Assembly: GCF_040649515.1 (NCBI RefSeq) | Contig: NZ_JBEZFP010000015.1 | Coordinates: forward strand, 1 to 64,000 | DNA length: 64,000 nucleotides | Direction of reading: 5' to 3' | Source of the DNA: Yinghuangia elevatio | GTDB taxonomy: Bacteria; Actinomycetota; Actinomycetes; Streptomycetales; Streptomycetaceae | Shown here: piece after piece, positions 35,464-43,093 of the stretch | How positions within the stretch are numbered: position 1 is the stretch's first letter | Layout: every line of letters begins with the position of its first letter | Made by a program: the position numbers and the translations under genes | The notes under the pieces: model-generated | Database searches by the model: none | What the model saw: the letters and a program-made list of their open reading frames with translations, nothing else | Told to the model about the DNA's origin: nothing

Positions 35464-36692
35464 TGAACCGGCATCTCCACAAGGTGGGCACGGCGAGCGG
35501 GGTGTCCGTCCCCAGCCGGACGGACACCCTGCTCGCCGTGGCCGTCGCGGTGCTGGGCGCGGCGGTCGCGATCGCCGCGCCCGGTACGCGCCCGACGGAC
35601 CCGCTGGCCATCGTGCTGCTGCTGGCCGCGAGCGCGACCCTGCCGTGGCGCAGGCAGCGGCCCGGGGCGGTCCTGCTGCTCGTGCTCGTGCTCACCGTCC
35701 CGTTCCACATGCTGGACTACCGGCACGAGGCCGCCTCGCCGATCGCCCTGGTCGCGCTGGCGACCTTCTCGGCGAGCGTGGCCCGGGTCAAGGCGCTGGT
35801 CATCGGCCTGCTCGTGGTCGTGATCGTGCTGAGCATCATGGGCGTGCTCAAAGAGGGCGAGATCAGCGGCGACCACCTGGGCGCCATCGGCTGGGTGTTC
35901 TTCTCGGCCGTCGCGGGCCAGGCGTGGCGCTGGCACGCGGCCTACGTCGCGTCCATCATCGACCGGGCGGAACGCGCCGAACGCACCCGGGAGGAGGAGG
36001 CCCGCCGCCGGGTCGCCGAGGAGCGCGTACGCATCGCCCGGGACCTGCACGACCTGCTCGCGCACAGCATCACCCTCATCGGCGTGCAGGCCGGGGTCGC
36101 GGCCCACCTGGCACGGCAGCCGGAACCGGACCGCGAGGTGCTGGCCGCGGCGCTGGAGACCATCGCGGACGGCTGCCGGGCGGCGCGGGCGGAGGTGCGC
36201 TCGACGCTCACGGTGCTGCGCGACCCGGGCGAGGGGCCGGACCAGGGCGCGGTGCCGGGGCTCGCGGGGGTGGGGGACCTCGCCGAGTCCGTGCGCGGTG
36301 CCGGGGTCGACGTCCTCGTGGACGTGGCGCTGGACGCGGACGCCGACGAGGCGGCACCCGCGGTGGGCGTGGCGGCGTACCGGATCGTGCAGGAAGCACT
36401 GACCAACGTCGTGCGGCACGCACAGGCGTCGCGCGTGACCGTGGACGCGGTGCGCGAGGGCGGCGTACTGCGTCTGACGGTCGCCGACGACGGCCGCGGC
36501 GCGGTCGCCGGGTCGCCCGAACCGGCGGACGGGCCGGGCGGGTTCGGCATCCTGGGCATGGCGGAGCGGGCGCGCAGTGTGGGCGGCACGCTGACCGCGG
36601 AGCCGGGGAAGACCGGCGGATTCACCGTACGCGCGGTTCTGCCGCTTCCCGCGCCGATCGTGCCCGCACCCTCGACATCGGAGGCATCGTGA
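35463..36692 (+). CDS. Sensor histidine kinase (HisKA_3 type) of the MMPL operon
   Basis: A 409-residue kinase whose ATG overlaps the MMPL stop (TGATG). Membrane helices occupy about residues 20-165 with very short loops. A coiled-coil (AERTREEEARRRVAEERVRIARDLHDLLAHSITLI) carries phospho-acceptor His196. The ATPase domain has RIVQEALTNVVRHAQASRV and GGFGILGMAERARSVGG. The kinase ends at TGA 36692 and overlaps the response regulator start by four bases. Confidence 0.93.
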   Translation: MNRHLHKVGTASGVSVPSRTDTLLAVAVAVLGAAVAIAAPGTRPTDPLAIVLLLAASATLPWRRQRPGAVLLLVLVLTVPFHMLDYRHEAASPIALVALATFSASVARVKALVIGLLVVVIVLSIMGVLKEGEISGDHLGAIGWVFFSAVAGQAWRWHAAYVASIIDRAERAERTREEEARRRVAEERVRIARDLHDLLAHSITLIGVQAGVAAHLARQPEPDREVLAAALETIADGCRAARAEVRSTLTVLRDPGEGPDQGAVPGLAGVGDLAESVRGAGVDVLVDVALDADADEAAPAVGVAAYRIVQEALTNVVRHAQASRVTVDAVREGGVLRLTVADDGRGAVAGSPEPADGPGGFGILGMAERARSVGGTLTAEPGKTGGFTVRAVLPLPAPIVPAPSTSEAS

Positions 36693-37381
36693 CCACCCTG
36701 CGCGTCCTGCTCGCCGACGACCAGCACCTGGTCCGTGCGGCGTTCTCGATGCTCGTCGACTCGGCGCCGGACATGGCCGTCGCGGGCCAGGCCGAGGACG
36801 GCCACCGGGCCCTCGAACTCACCCGCGAACTGCGGCCCGACGTGGTCGTCATGGACATCCGCATGCCGGGCCTCGACGGCATCGAGGCCACCCGGCGCAT
36901 CGCGGACGACCCCGACCTCGGGGACGTCCGGGTGCTGGTGCTGACCACGTTCGACGACGACGAGAGCGTGCTCGCGGCGTTGCGCGCGGGTGCCGCGGGG
37001 TTCCTCGTGAAGGACACCCGGCCTGCCGAACTCCTGGACGCGATCCGGGTGGTGGCGGCCGGCGACGCCCTGCTGTCACCGGGGCCCACGGCGCGCCTGG
37101 TGGCGCGCGTGGTCCGGCTGCCGGAGGCCGTCGCCGCGCCGGTGGCGGCGGGTGCCGCACTGGTCGCCGAGTTGTCGGCGCGTGAGCGCGAGGTGCTGGC
37201 GCTCGTGGGGCGTGGCATGAACAACGCCGAGATCGGCGGTGTGCTGGGCCTGAGCCCCCTGACGGTGAAGACGCATGTCAGTCGGATCCTGGGCAAGATG
37301 GGCATTCGCGACAGGCCGCAACTGGTCGTCGCCGCCTATGAATCGGGGCTGGTGCGGCCGGGGGAGCCGACGGCGCTGTGA
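36689..37381 (+). CDS. NarL/FixJ-family response regulator of the MMPL operon
   Basis: A 230-residue regulator starting at GTG 36689 (GTGA overlap with the kinase), seven bases after GGAGG. The receiver has D10-D11, phospho-acceptor Asp56 (VVVMDIRMP) and the lysine in FLVKDTRP. The LuxR-type DNA-binding domain (about 160-225) reads LSAREREVLALVGRGMNNAEIGGVLGLSPLTVKTHVSRIL. It closes the three-gene exporter-kinase-regulator operon; its likely target is the operon's own promoter region. Confidence 0.94.
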   Translation: MTTLRVLLADDQHLVRAAFSMLVDSAPDMAVAGQAEDGHRALELTRELRPDVVVMDIRMPGLDGIEATRRIADDPDLGDVRVLVLTTFDDDESVLAALRAGAAGFLVKDTRPAELLDAIRVVAAGDALLSPGPTARLVARVVRLPEAVAAPVAAGAALVAELSAREREVLALVGRGMNNAEIGGVLGLSPLTVKTHVSRILGKMGIRDRPQLVVAAYESGLVRPGEPTAL

Positions 37382-37399
37382 GTGCGGGGCGACCGCCCG

Positions 37400-38053
37400 T
37401 CACGTGCGTGGCAGGTACGCCCGCAGGAACACCTCCAGGCCGGCGTCGACGATCCGGTCGATGTCGGCGTCCGGCATCGGCAGCGCACCCAGGTACGTCC
37501 GGCTGGACACTTCCGTGCCGGTCAGCAGCACGAAGTGCATGGCCGCGCGCCGCGGGTCGGTGATCTCCAGGAGCCCCCGGTCGCCGAGTTCGGCGAGCCT
37601 GCGGGCCAGCGCCGCGTTGACCGGGCGCGGCCCGGCCTCCTGCCAGGCCTCCAGGACCTCGGGCGGGAGGTGGCCCACTTCCGCCTGGATCTGGCGCACC
37701 AGCGCGAAGTGCTCGGGGAACTCGGCGCCGGAGGTCGCGTACTCGCGCGCGAAGGTGCGCAGGTCCGCCGCGAGGTCGGTGATCTTGGCGAAGTGCCGGT
37801 CGATCTGCGCGATGTGGGCGTCGCGGACGCGGGAGGCACTCTCCGCGATGACCGTGCGGAACAGCTCGTCCTTGTCCGTGAAGTGGTTGTAGATGGTGCG
37901 CGTCGAGACCCCGGCCTCCTTGGCGATCTCGCCGATGCTGCCGCGCGTGTAGCCGTCCCGCGCGAAGACCGTCAGCGCCCCGCGTACGACCGCCTGGCGC
38001 TTCTCCATCAGCCCGCGCCGCGGACGCACCGCCGCCTCGTCGATCCCGGTCAT
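37400..38053 (-). CDS. TetR-family regulator
   Basis: A 217-residue repressor. The start is ATG 38053, eight bases after GAGGAG. The DNA-binding part reads MEKRQAVVRGALTVFARDGYTRGSIGEIAKEAGVSTRTIYNHFTDKDELFRTV. The C-terminal domain (EYATSGAEFPEHFALVRQIQAEV and HFVLLTGTEVSSRTYLG) is of the AefR/TetR_C_14-like class. It is divergent from an FMN reductase gene, and two identical-architecture operators lie in the gap, beginning 23 bp from its start. Autorepression and control of the reductase plus the following MFS exporter are the likely roles. Confidence 0.92.
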   Translation of the reverse strand: MTGIDEAAVRPRRGLMEKRQAVVRGALTVFARDGYTRGSIGEIAKEAGVSTRTIYNHFTDKDELFRTVIAESASRVRDAHIAQIDRHFAKITDLAADLRTFAREYATSGAEFPEHFALVRQIQAEVGHLPPEVLEAWQEAGPRPVNAALARRLAELGDRGLLEITDPRRAAMHFVLLTGTEVSSRTYLGALPMPDADIDRIVDAGLEVFLRAYLPRT

Positions 38054-38075
38054 GCGTCCGCTCCTCGAAGAAAAG

Positions 38076-38115
38076 TGCAATGGCTGTTGTACTTCTTGCA
38101 ATACACGTTGTACTT
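38076..38115. promoter_or_regulatory. Tandem operator, two 19-bp sites 21 bp apart
   Basis: TGCAAT-GGCT-GTTGTACTT (38076-38094) and TGCAAT-ACAC-GTTGTACTT (38097-38115) agree at all 15 outer positions and differ at all four central ones. The 21-bp offset places both on the same DNA face. Each site is a quasi-palindrome (AAGTACAAC against TGCAAT). They lie between the divergent tetR and FMN-reductase genes and are almost certainly the TetR operators. Confidence 0.7.
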
Positions 38116-38206
38116 TACCTGAGTCGGGCCGCTCGGGGGAGCGAATCCGGACCGGAAATCAGATCTTTCTCGTCGTCCACTGGCAAAACTGACAAAGGAG
38201 ACAAAA

Positions 38207-38824
38207 ATGTCGGTCACCACTGCTTCCGCCGCCGCCGCGCCGCTCGCCCGCACCCCGATGCGCCTCGCCGTGATCGTCGGCAGCAACCGCGACGGACGCT
38301 TCGCGCCGGTCGTCGCGGACTGGGCCGTGGACCAGGCCCGCGGACACGGCGAATGGGACGTCGACGTGATCGACGTCGCCACCACCGTCCTCCCGGCCGC
38401 CATCGAGGTGCCGGGCATGTCCGAGTCGCCCGAGGTCGCGGCACTGGGCGCACGGCTCGCGGCTGCCGACGCGTTCGTCGTGGTCACCCCCGAGTACAAC
38501 CACAGCTTCCCGGCCGCGCTCAAGCACATGATCGATCTCTTCCGCGACGAATGGCGCGCCAAGCCGGTCGGGTTCGTGTCGTACGGCGGTATGGGCGGCG
38601 GCCTGCGCGCCGTCGAGCAGCTGCGCCTCGTCTTCGCCGAGCTCCACACCGTCAGCATGCGCGACAGCATCAGCTTCCACGGGGCCTGGGAGCGGTTCGA
38701 CGAGGAGGGGCAGCCGGTCGACGCCGAGGGATGCGCATCGGCGGCCAAGGGGATGCTCACGCAGCTGGAGTGGTGGAGCCGGACGCTGTCCGAGGCCCGC
38801 ATGGCGCGTCCGTACGACGTCTGA
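38207..38824 (+). CDS. NADPH-dependent FMN reductase (NAD(P)H oxidoreductase)
   Basis: A 205-residue flavodoxin-fold reductase. The start is ATG 38207, six bases after AAAGGAG. The phosphate-binding loop is VIVGSNRDGRFAP near residue 25, and the flavin-contacting stretch VVTPEYNHSFPAALKHMIDLF is near 96. VGFVSYGGMGGGLRAVEQL follows. Such enzymes reduce quinones, azo compounds or chromate, or supply reduced FMN. It stands first downstream of the TetR operators, and the MFS exporter follows 82 bp later in the same direction, so the pair may form a detoxification unit. Confidence 0.9.
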   Translation: MSVTTASAAAAPLARTPMRLAVIVGSNRDGRFAPVVADWAVDQARGHGEWDVDVIDVATTVLPAAIEVPGMSESPEVAALGARLAAADAFVVVTPEYNHSFPAALKHMIDLFRDEWRAKPVGFVSYGGMGGGLRAVEQLRLVFAELHTVSMRDSISFHGAWERFDEEGQPVDAEGCASAAKGMLTQLEWWSRTLSEARMARPYDV

Positions 38825-38906
38825 GCCTGCCGGACCGACGCGAACCCACCTGCCTCCGTGCCCCGTGCGCCCCCACGCTTGCCTGCCGCCGCCGAGGAGT
38901 CCCCCC

Positions 38907-40502
38907 ATGAGCCGCGCCACCAGCTCCGCGAAACCTTTGCCCGCCCCCGCCCCCGCTTCTGTCTCGACCACCAGCCGTGCCACGTACGCCGCGACGCTCG
39001 CCGTCGTCCTGTTCGGCTACCTCGTGCTCCCGATGTCCATGTCCGGCGCGACCGTCGCGGTCCGCCGCATCGGCGACGACCTCGACGCGTCGGGCGCGTC
39101 CCTGCAATGGGTCGTCACCGGCTACTTCCTCGCCGCATCGTCCTTCATGCTGGTGACCGGCTCGCTGGGAGACCTCTTCGGCCGCCGCCGCGTCTACCGG
39201 CTGGGCGCGGTCGTGTACGGGGCCGGCAGCCTCGCCGCCGCGTTCGCCCCGAACATCCTTCTGCTGGACGCCGCACGCACGCTGACGGGCGTCGGCGCCG
39301 CCGGCGTCATGGCGGGCGGCGGCGCGATCCTCGCCACCACTTTCACCGGCGCCGCACGGACGAAAGCCTTCGCGGCGATGGGCAGCTTGTCCGGCGTCGG
39401 CCTCGCGATCGGCCCGACGGCGGCCGGATGGCTGGTCGGATCGATCGGCTGGCGCGTGATGTTCGGCCTGTTCGGGGCCGCCGGCATCGCCCTGTTCGTC
39501 GGTGCCTGGGCACTCACCGAGTCACGCGCCACCGCAAAGCCGCGCCTGGACCGCGCCGGGATCGTGCTGTTCATCTCGGGCCTGGCACTGACCATGTTCG
39601 CGATCACGCAGGGCGCGCAGGCCGGTTGGGGCAGCGTGCGGGTGCTGGGTCCGGGGGTCATGGGACTTGCCCTGCTCGGCGCCTTCGTCGCCGTCGAACG
39701 CGGTGTCGCACGTCGTGCCGAACGGCCGCTGCTCGACCTGTCGTTGCTCGGCAACCGTCGCTTCAGCGGCTGGCTGCTCGCCGCGATGGCCGGCGGCGTC
39801 GCGTTCGGCGGCATGCTGGCCAACCTGCCGACGTACCTGCAAGGAGCCAACGGGCTGTCGTCCGGTGACGCGGGACTGGTCATGCTGATGCCCACGCTGC
39901 CGATCCTGGTCCTGCCGGCGATCGGCGGGCGGCTGGTCACCAAGGGCGTCCCGCCCCGCGCACTGATCACCTTCGCCCTGCTGCTGATGGCCGCCGGGAA
40001 CGTGTGGCTGACAGTGCTGCACCCGGGCATCGGCGCCGCCGCGCTGGCCGGCCCGCTGGTGATGATCGGCTCGGGGCAGGGCCTGGTCGCGGGCGTGATC
40101 GACGCGCAGGCGATGAGCGCGGTGGAGCCGGAACGCGCGGGCATGGCAGCGGGGTTGCTCAACACCGTGCGCGGCAGCACCCAGGCGCTGACGATGGCGC
40201 TGTTCGGGTCCGCGCTGATCACGCTCCTCGAAGGCAGCCTGGGCTCCGCGCCGTCGGCCGCCCGGGTGGCCACCGGCGCCATCCCCGCCGGGCCCGAAGG
40301 CGCACACCTCGCGGACGCACTGACCGATGCGTGGCAGGTCATCCTGGTGGCCGTCGCCGTCCTCGTGGCCGTCGCCGCGGTGGCCGTCTTCCGCCTGCTG
40401 CGTCCGGCAGTTGCCGTGGACGAGAGTGCCGGGTCCGCATCGGTGACGGAGGGACCCGTACGCAAGGAGGCCCGCACCCCCGTCGGCGCGAACCGGCACT
40501 GA
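38907..40502 (+). CDS. MFS drug exporter, DHA2 type
   Basis: A 531-residue exporter starting at ATG 38907, seven bases after GAGGAG. After a polar alanine/proline N-terminus there are about 14 hydrophobic segments. Motif A is GSLGDLFGRRRVYR (about residue 84-97); SGVGLAIGPTAAGWLVGSIGWR in helix 5 is motif C, the antiporter signature. The C-terminal tail is short and polar. It is downstream of the TetR-controlled FMN reductase and is probably regulated with it. Its substrate is unknown. Confidence 0.91.
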   Translation: MSRATSSAKPLPAPAPASVSTTSRATYAATLAVVLFGYLVLPMSMSGATVAVRRIGDDLDASGASLQWVVTGYFLAASSFMLVTGSLGDLFGRRRVYRLGAVVYGAGSLAAAFAPNILLLDAARTLTGVGAAGVMAGGGAILATTFTGAARTKAFAAMGSLSGVGLAIGPTAAGWLVGSIGWRVMFGLFGAAGIALFVGAWALTESRATAKPRLDRAGIVLFISGLALTMFAITQGAQAGWGSVRVLGPGVMGLALLGAFVAVERGVARRAERPLLDLSLLGNRRFSGWLLAAMAGGVAFGGMLANLPTYLQGANGLSSGDAGLVMLMPTLPILVLPAIGGRLVTKGVPPRALITFALLLMAAGNVWLTVLHPGIGAAALAGPLVMIGSGQGLVAGVIDAQAMSAVEPERAGMAAGLLNTVRGSTQALTMALFGSALITLLEGSLGSAPSAARVATGAIPAGPEGAHLADALTDAWQVILVAVAVLVAVAAVAVFRLLRPAVAVDESAGSASVTEGPVRKEARTPVGANRH

Positions 40503-40510
40503 GCGCAAGG

Positions 40511-40540
40511 TCTCAGGAAGTCGCAGGAAGTCGCAGGAGC
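40511..40540. repeat. Three 10-bp tandem repeats
   Basis: TCTCAGGAAG, TCGCAGGAAG and TCGCAGGAGC follow one another between the convergent MFS and lipoprotein genes, with a further partial copy ATCGCAGG. No other feature is seen in the 85-bp gap. Confidence 0.5.
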
Positions 40541-40587
40541 ATCGCAGGGCCGGAGGCGCACCCCGCCCCCGGCCCTCGGCCGTTGCG

Positions 40588-41313
40588 TCAGTGGCCGTTC
40601 AGAGCCGCGTTGAACCCGTCCCGCAAGCTGTTGTACGCCTGCGCGATCGTGTACGCGGCGTTCTGGCACGTCTGCCGCGTCTTCGCCGAAGCCGGGTCCT
40701 TCGCACACCCGTTGGTGCGATACGTCGACACCGCCTTGGTGATCTTGGCGGCGTTGGCCCGCAACGTCGTGAAGTAGGCCGCCGGTTCGTGGCTGATCAA
40801 GGCCAGCGACTTCTGCACGGTCTCGTTGGCCTTGGTGGCGCCCAGCGCGCACATGTCGGTCCACATCGTCGGCCGCTCGGGCCAGCACTTGGCGCCTCGG
40901 GCCGAGCCGTACATGTCCTCCATGTCGCCGATCAGCGCGCGGGATTGCAGGTGGATGCTCTCCGCGTCCGGCGCCATCCGGCCCTTCGGCTCGGTGTTCC
41001 ACGCCTGAAGCTCGGCCGGGAGGTCCGGCCAGGTCGGAGACGGGCTCGGGCTCGGGCTTGCGGAGGGTACGGCCGTGGTCCTGGACGCGGAGGCCTGGGC
41101 CGCGGGAGTTCCGGAAGCGGACGGGGTCATGGCCGCGCCGGTCGCCGGTATGCCGGTGGTCGCTGTACCGGTGGTGCTGTCGGCGGATGACGCGCCCGAG
41201 GCAGCCGTGTCGCGTGACGTGTCCCCGCCGCCCGACGAGCAGCCGGAGACGAGGGCGAGGGCAAGGACGACCGCGGCGGTGGGCAGGGCGAGGGCGGTTC
41301 TGGGCGCGGGCAA
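40588..41313 (-). CDS. Putative lipoprotein of unknown function
   Basis: A 241-residue secreted lipoprotein. The start is TTG 41313, six bases after AAGGAG; no ATG or GTG fits better. The signal peptide runs to the lipobox VSGC with the lipidated cysteine at residue 25. A Ser/Thr/Ala/Pro-rich spacer of about 70 residues (25-95) tethers a helical domain with four further cysteines (AKCW, DMCAL, NGCAK, QTCQN) that could make two disulphides. The domain contains HLQSRALIGDMEDMYGSARG and NAAYTIAQAYNSLRDGFNAALNGH. I recognise no family. It is divergent from the FMN reductase at 41432. Confidence 0.75.
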   Translation of the reverse strand: MPAPRTALALPTAAVVLALALVSGCSSGGGDTSRDTAASGASSADSTTGTATTGIPATGAAMTPSASGTPAAQASASRTTAVPSASPSPSPSPTWPDLPAELQAWNTEPKGRMAPDAESIHLQSRALIGDMEDMYGSARGAKCWPERPTMWTDMCALGATKANETVQKSLALISHEPAAYFTTLRANAAKITKAVSTYRTNGCAKDPASAKTRQTCQNAAYTIAQAYNSLRDGFNAALNGH

Positions 41314-41431
41314 TCTGCGCTCCTTCGGGTGAGGTCTCCGACGAGGTCATGCGGTGTGGGGCGCACAGTCAACCAGTTGGGGCCGCAAGGTGGTTCGAAG
41401 ATCGGCAATCTTCGGCACGTACCATCAGGGC

Positions 41432-42022
41432 ATGTCGGAAACAGTGCGTATCGCCATGATCAGCGGGAGTCTGCGGGCGGGTTCGGGGAGCACCGCGCTG
41501 CTCCAGACCGTTGCGGAGGTCTTCGAGCCCGAGGTCGTCGCGGCCCGCATGTACTTCGGCATGGCGGCGCTGCCGCACTTCAATCCGGACGACGACTTCG
41601 AGCCACTGCACCCGGCGGTCGCGGAGTTGCGCGCCGTGATCGAGGGCGCCGACGCGCTGTTGCTGAGCACCCCGGAGTACGCGGGCGATCTGCCGGGCTC
41701 GTTCAAGAACCTGCTGGACTGGACCGTCGGCGGCAACGAGATCGTGGACAAGCCGACGGCATGGCTGAATTCCGGCGCACCGGGACGGGCGGAAGGCGCG
41801 CATGCCGCACTGCGCACGGTGCTCGGCTACACCGGTGCGCGCATCGTCGAGGAGGCGTGCGTACGCCTGACGGTGTCGCGGGCCGCGATCGACGCGGAGG
41901 CCGGCACGGTCGCGGATCCCGGCGTACGCGAGGGGCTGCGGGCTGCCGTCGGCTCGCTCGTCGCGGCCGTGGCCGCGGGGCGGTCCGCGCCGGTTCTGCC
42001 CGGGGCGGGGAACCCCTGGTAG
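41432..42022 (+). CDS. NADPH-dependent FMN reductase-like protein
   Basis: A 196-residue flavodoxin-fold protein starting at ATG 41432. TACCAT lies exactly six bases upstream and AGGG within the spacer is only a weak ribosome site, so it is probably leaderless. MISGSLRAGSGSTALLQTV is the phosphate-binding loop. ADALLLSTPEYAGDLPGSFKNLLDWTVGG is the flavin site and shows the family's PEY motif. The usual glycine-rich third flavin loop is replaced by NSGAPGRAEGAHAALRTVLGYTGA. Likely a cytosolic quinone or azo reductase. Confidence 0.88.
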   Translation: MSETVRIAMISGSLRAGSGSTALLQTVAEVFEPEVVAARMYFGMAALPHFNPDDDFEPLHPAVAELRAVIEGADALLLSTPEYAGDLPGSFKNLLDWTVGGNEIVDKPTAWLNSGAPGRAEGAHAALRTVLGYTGARIVEEACVRLTVSRAAIDAEAGTVADPGVREGLRAAVGSLVAAVAAGRSAPVLPGAGNPW

Positions 42023-42046
42023 CAAGGGCCGTGGCGGCGCCGCGGG

Positions 42047-42301
42047 CTACGTGCGCGCGGCGGCGATGCGGCGGAGCGGCGGCTCGGTCTTGGGTGGCTG
42101 CTTGCGCGGCGGAAGCTCCGCCAGGAGCGCGGTGGCGGCCTCGGTGACCGTGCGCACGGCTCGCTCGAACGCCTCCTCGGTGCTCGCGCTGACGGACTGC
42201 ACGCCGCTGATCTTGCGGACGAACTGGCGGGCCGCGGCCTCGATCTCCTCGGGCGTCGCGGCGGGCTCAAGGCCCCTGAGTGTGGTGATGTTCCGGCACA
42301 T
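42047..42301 (-). CDS. DUF2277 family protein
   Basis: An 84-residue protein starting at ATG 42301 with MCRNITTLRGLEPAATPEEI, the diagnostic DUF2277 opening, followed by AAARQFVRKISGVQSVSASTEEAF. The C-terminus is an arginine/lysine/proline tail. The family is widespread in actinomycetes and without known function. A tandem-repeat region lies directly upstream (42354-42460). Confidence 0.88.
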   Translation of the reverse strand: MCRNITTLRGLEPAATPEEIEAAARQFVRKISGVQSVSASTEEAFERAVRTVTEAATALLAELPPRKQPPKTEPPLRRIAAART

Positions 42302-42353
42302 GGCCCCAGGGTAGGCACGTGGGCCGACGTATGGCCCTGACCTGCGACTCGGC

Positions 42354-42460
42354 ATCACGAGTCCCGGTATCCGTGACCCGGTATCCGTGACCCGGCACCT
42401 GTCGCCCGGCACCCGTCGCCCGGCACCCGTCGCCCGGTATCCACGGCTCGGCACCCGCGG
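42354..42460. repeat. 14-bp tandem repeat (minisatellite), about seven units
   Basis: Units of 14 bp run head to tail: ATCCGTGACCCGGT (42369), ATCCGTGACCCGGC (42383), ACCTGTCGCCCGGC (42397), ACCCGTCGCCCGGC (42411), ACCCGTCGCCCGGT (42425), ATCCACGGCTCGGC (42439), with degenerate copies at both ends. It fills the gap between the DUF2277 gene and the end of the HxlR gene and has no coding potential of its own. Confidence 0.85.
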
Positions 42461-42488
42461 GGCCGCCCTGGGAAACGCCGCGCCGGGC

Positions 42489-42968
42489 TCAGCCCGCGAC
42501 GGGCCCCGAGCTGTCCCAGCCCGGGGCGTGCTCGTGCGGGAGCACGCTGCCGGCCCGCACCTCCTCGCCGCAGTGCCGGCAGATCAGCACGGCCGCCAGG
42601 TCGTGGTCCCCGTGCCGGAACACCACCGGCGGCTGCTCGCCCACCCAGCGGTCGCCCCACGCGGCGAGCACCTGCAACACCGGTTGCAGGTCGCGGCCGG
42701 GCTGCGTCAGGTGGTACTCGAAGCGCGGCGGTCGGTCCTGGTACCGGCGCCGCTCCAGGATCCCGGCCTCTTCCAGCGCGCGCAGGCGGGTGGTCAGGAT
42801 GTCGCGCGGCGCCCCGGTGTTGCGGGCGATCGCGTCGAAGCGGTGGTTGCGGAGCAGGATCTCGCGTACCGCGAGAAGCGCCCACTTCTCGCCGACCAGG
42901 GCGAGCGCGGACGCCACCGAGCAGGGCCGGCCGACCGTCCGCGGGCGGGCGATGCGCGAAGTCTCCAT
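42489..42968 (-). CDS. HxlR-family transcriptional regulator
   Basis: A 159-residue winged-helix regulator starting at ATG 42968 (METSRIARPRTVGRPCSVASALALVGEKWALLAVREILL). The HxlR core continues with HRFDAIARNTGAPRDILTTRLRALEEAGILERRRYQDRPPRFEYHLTQPGRDL. The C-terminal extension has a CRHCGEEVRAG zinc-ribbon-like pair, seen in some redox-sensing members; Cys near the N-terminus (RPCSVA) is the residue used by thiol-sensing HxlR proteins. It is divergent from the thiolase gene with a clear operator between. Confidence 0.91.
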   Translation of the reverse strand: METSRIARPRTVGRPCSVASALALVGEKWALLAVREILLRNHRFDAIARNTGAPRDILTTRLRALEEAGILERRRYQDRPPRFEYHLTQPGRDLQPVLQVLAAWGDRWVGEQPPVVFRHGDHDLAAVLICRHCGEEVRAGSVLPHEHAPGWDSSGPVAG

Positions 42969-42986
42969 GCGCACAAGGTTGCCATT

Positions 42987-43038
42987 TCCAACTCACTGGC
43001 GCTACTTTCGGTCGTACTGCGAGTTGGATTTTCCAACT
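42987..43038. promoter_or_regulatory. HxlR operator region (TCCAACT sites)
   Basis: AGTTGGA (43022-43028), TTT, TCCAACT (43032-43038) is a perfect inverted repeat. A third TCCAACT half-site lies at 42987-42993, 18 bp from the hxlR start. All sit in the AT-richer divergent gap, so HxlR probably represses both itself and the thiolase gene. Confidence 0.65.
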
Positions 43039-43093
43039 ATGGAGGTCCGGCCGTGGATCAGGGGCGTCATCACCGTCCGGAAGGCGGCACACC

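Noticed and set aside
42354..42460. Possible CRISPR array
   Set aside because: Units are 14 bp head-to-tail without unique spacers and no cas gene is present; it is a minisatellite. The same holds for 45879-45976, 47131-47178 and 51532-51579.
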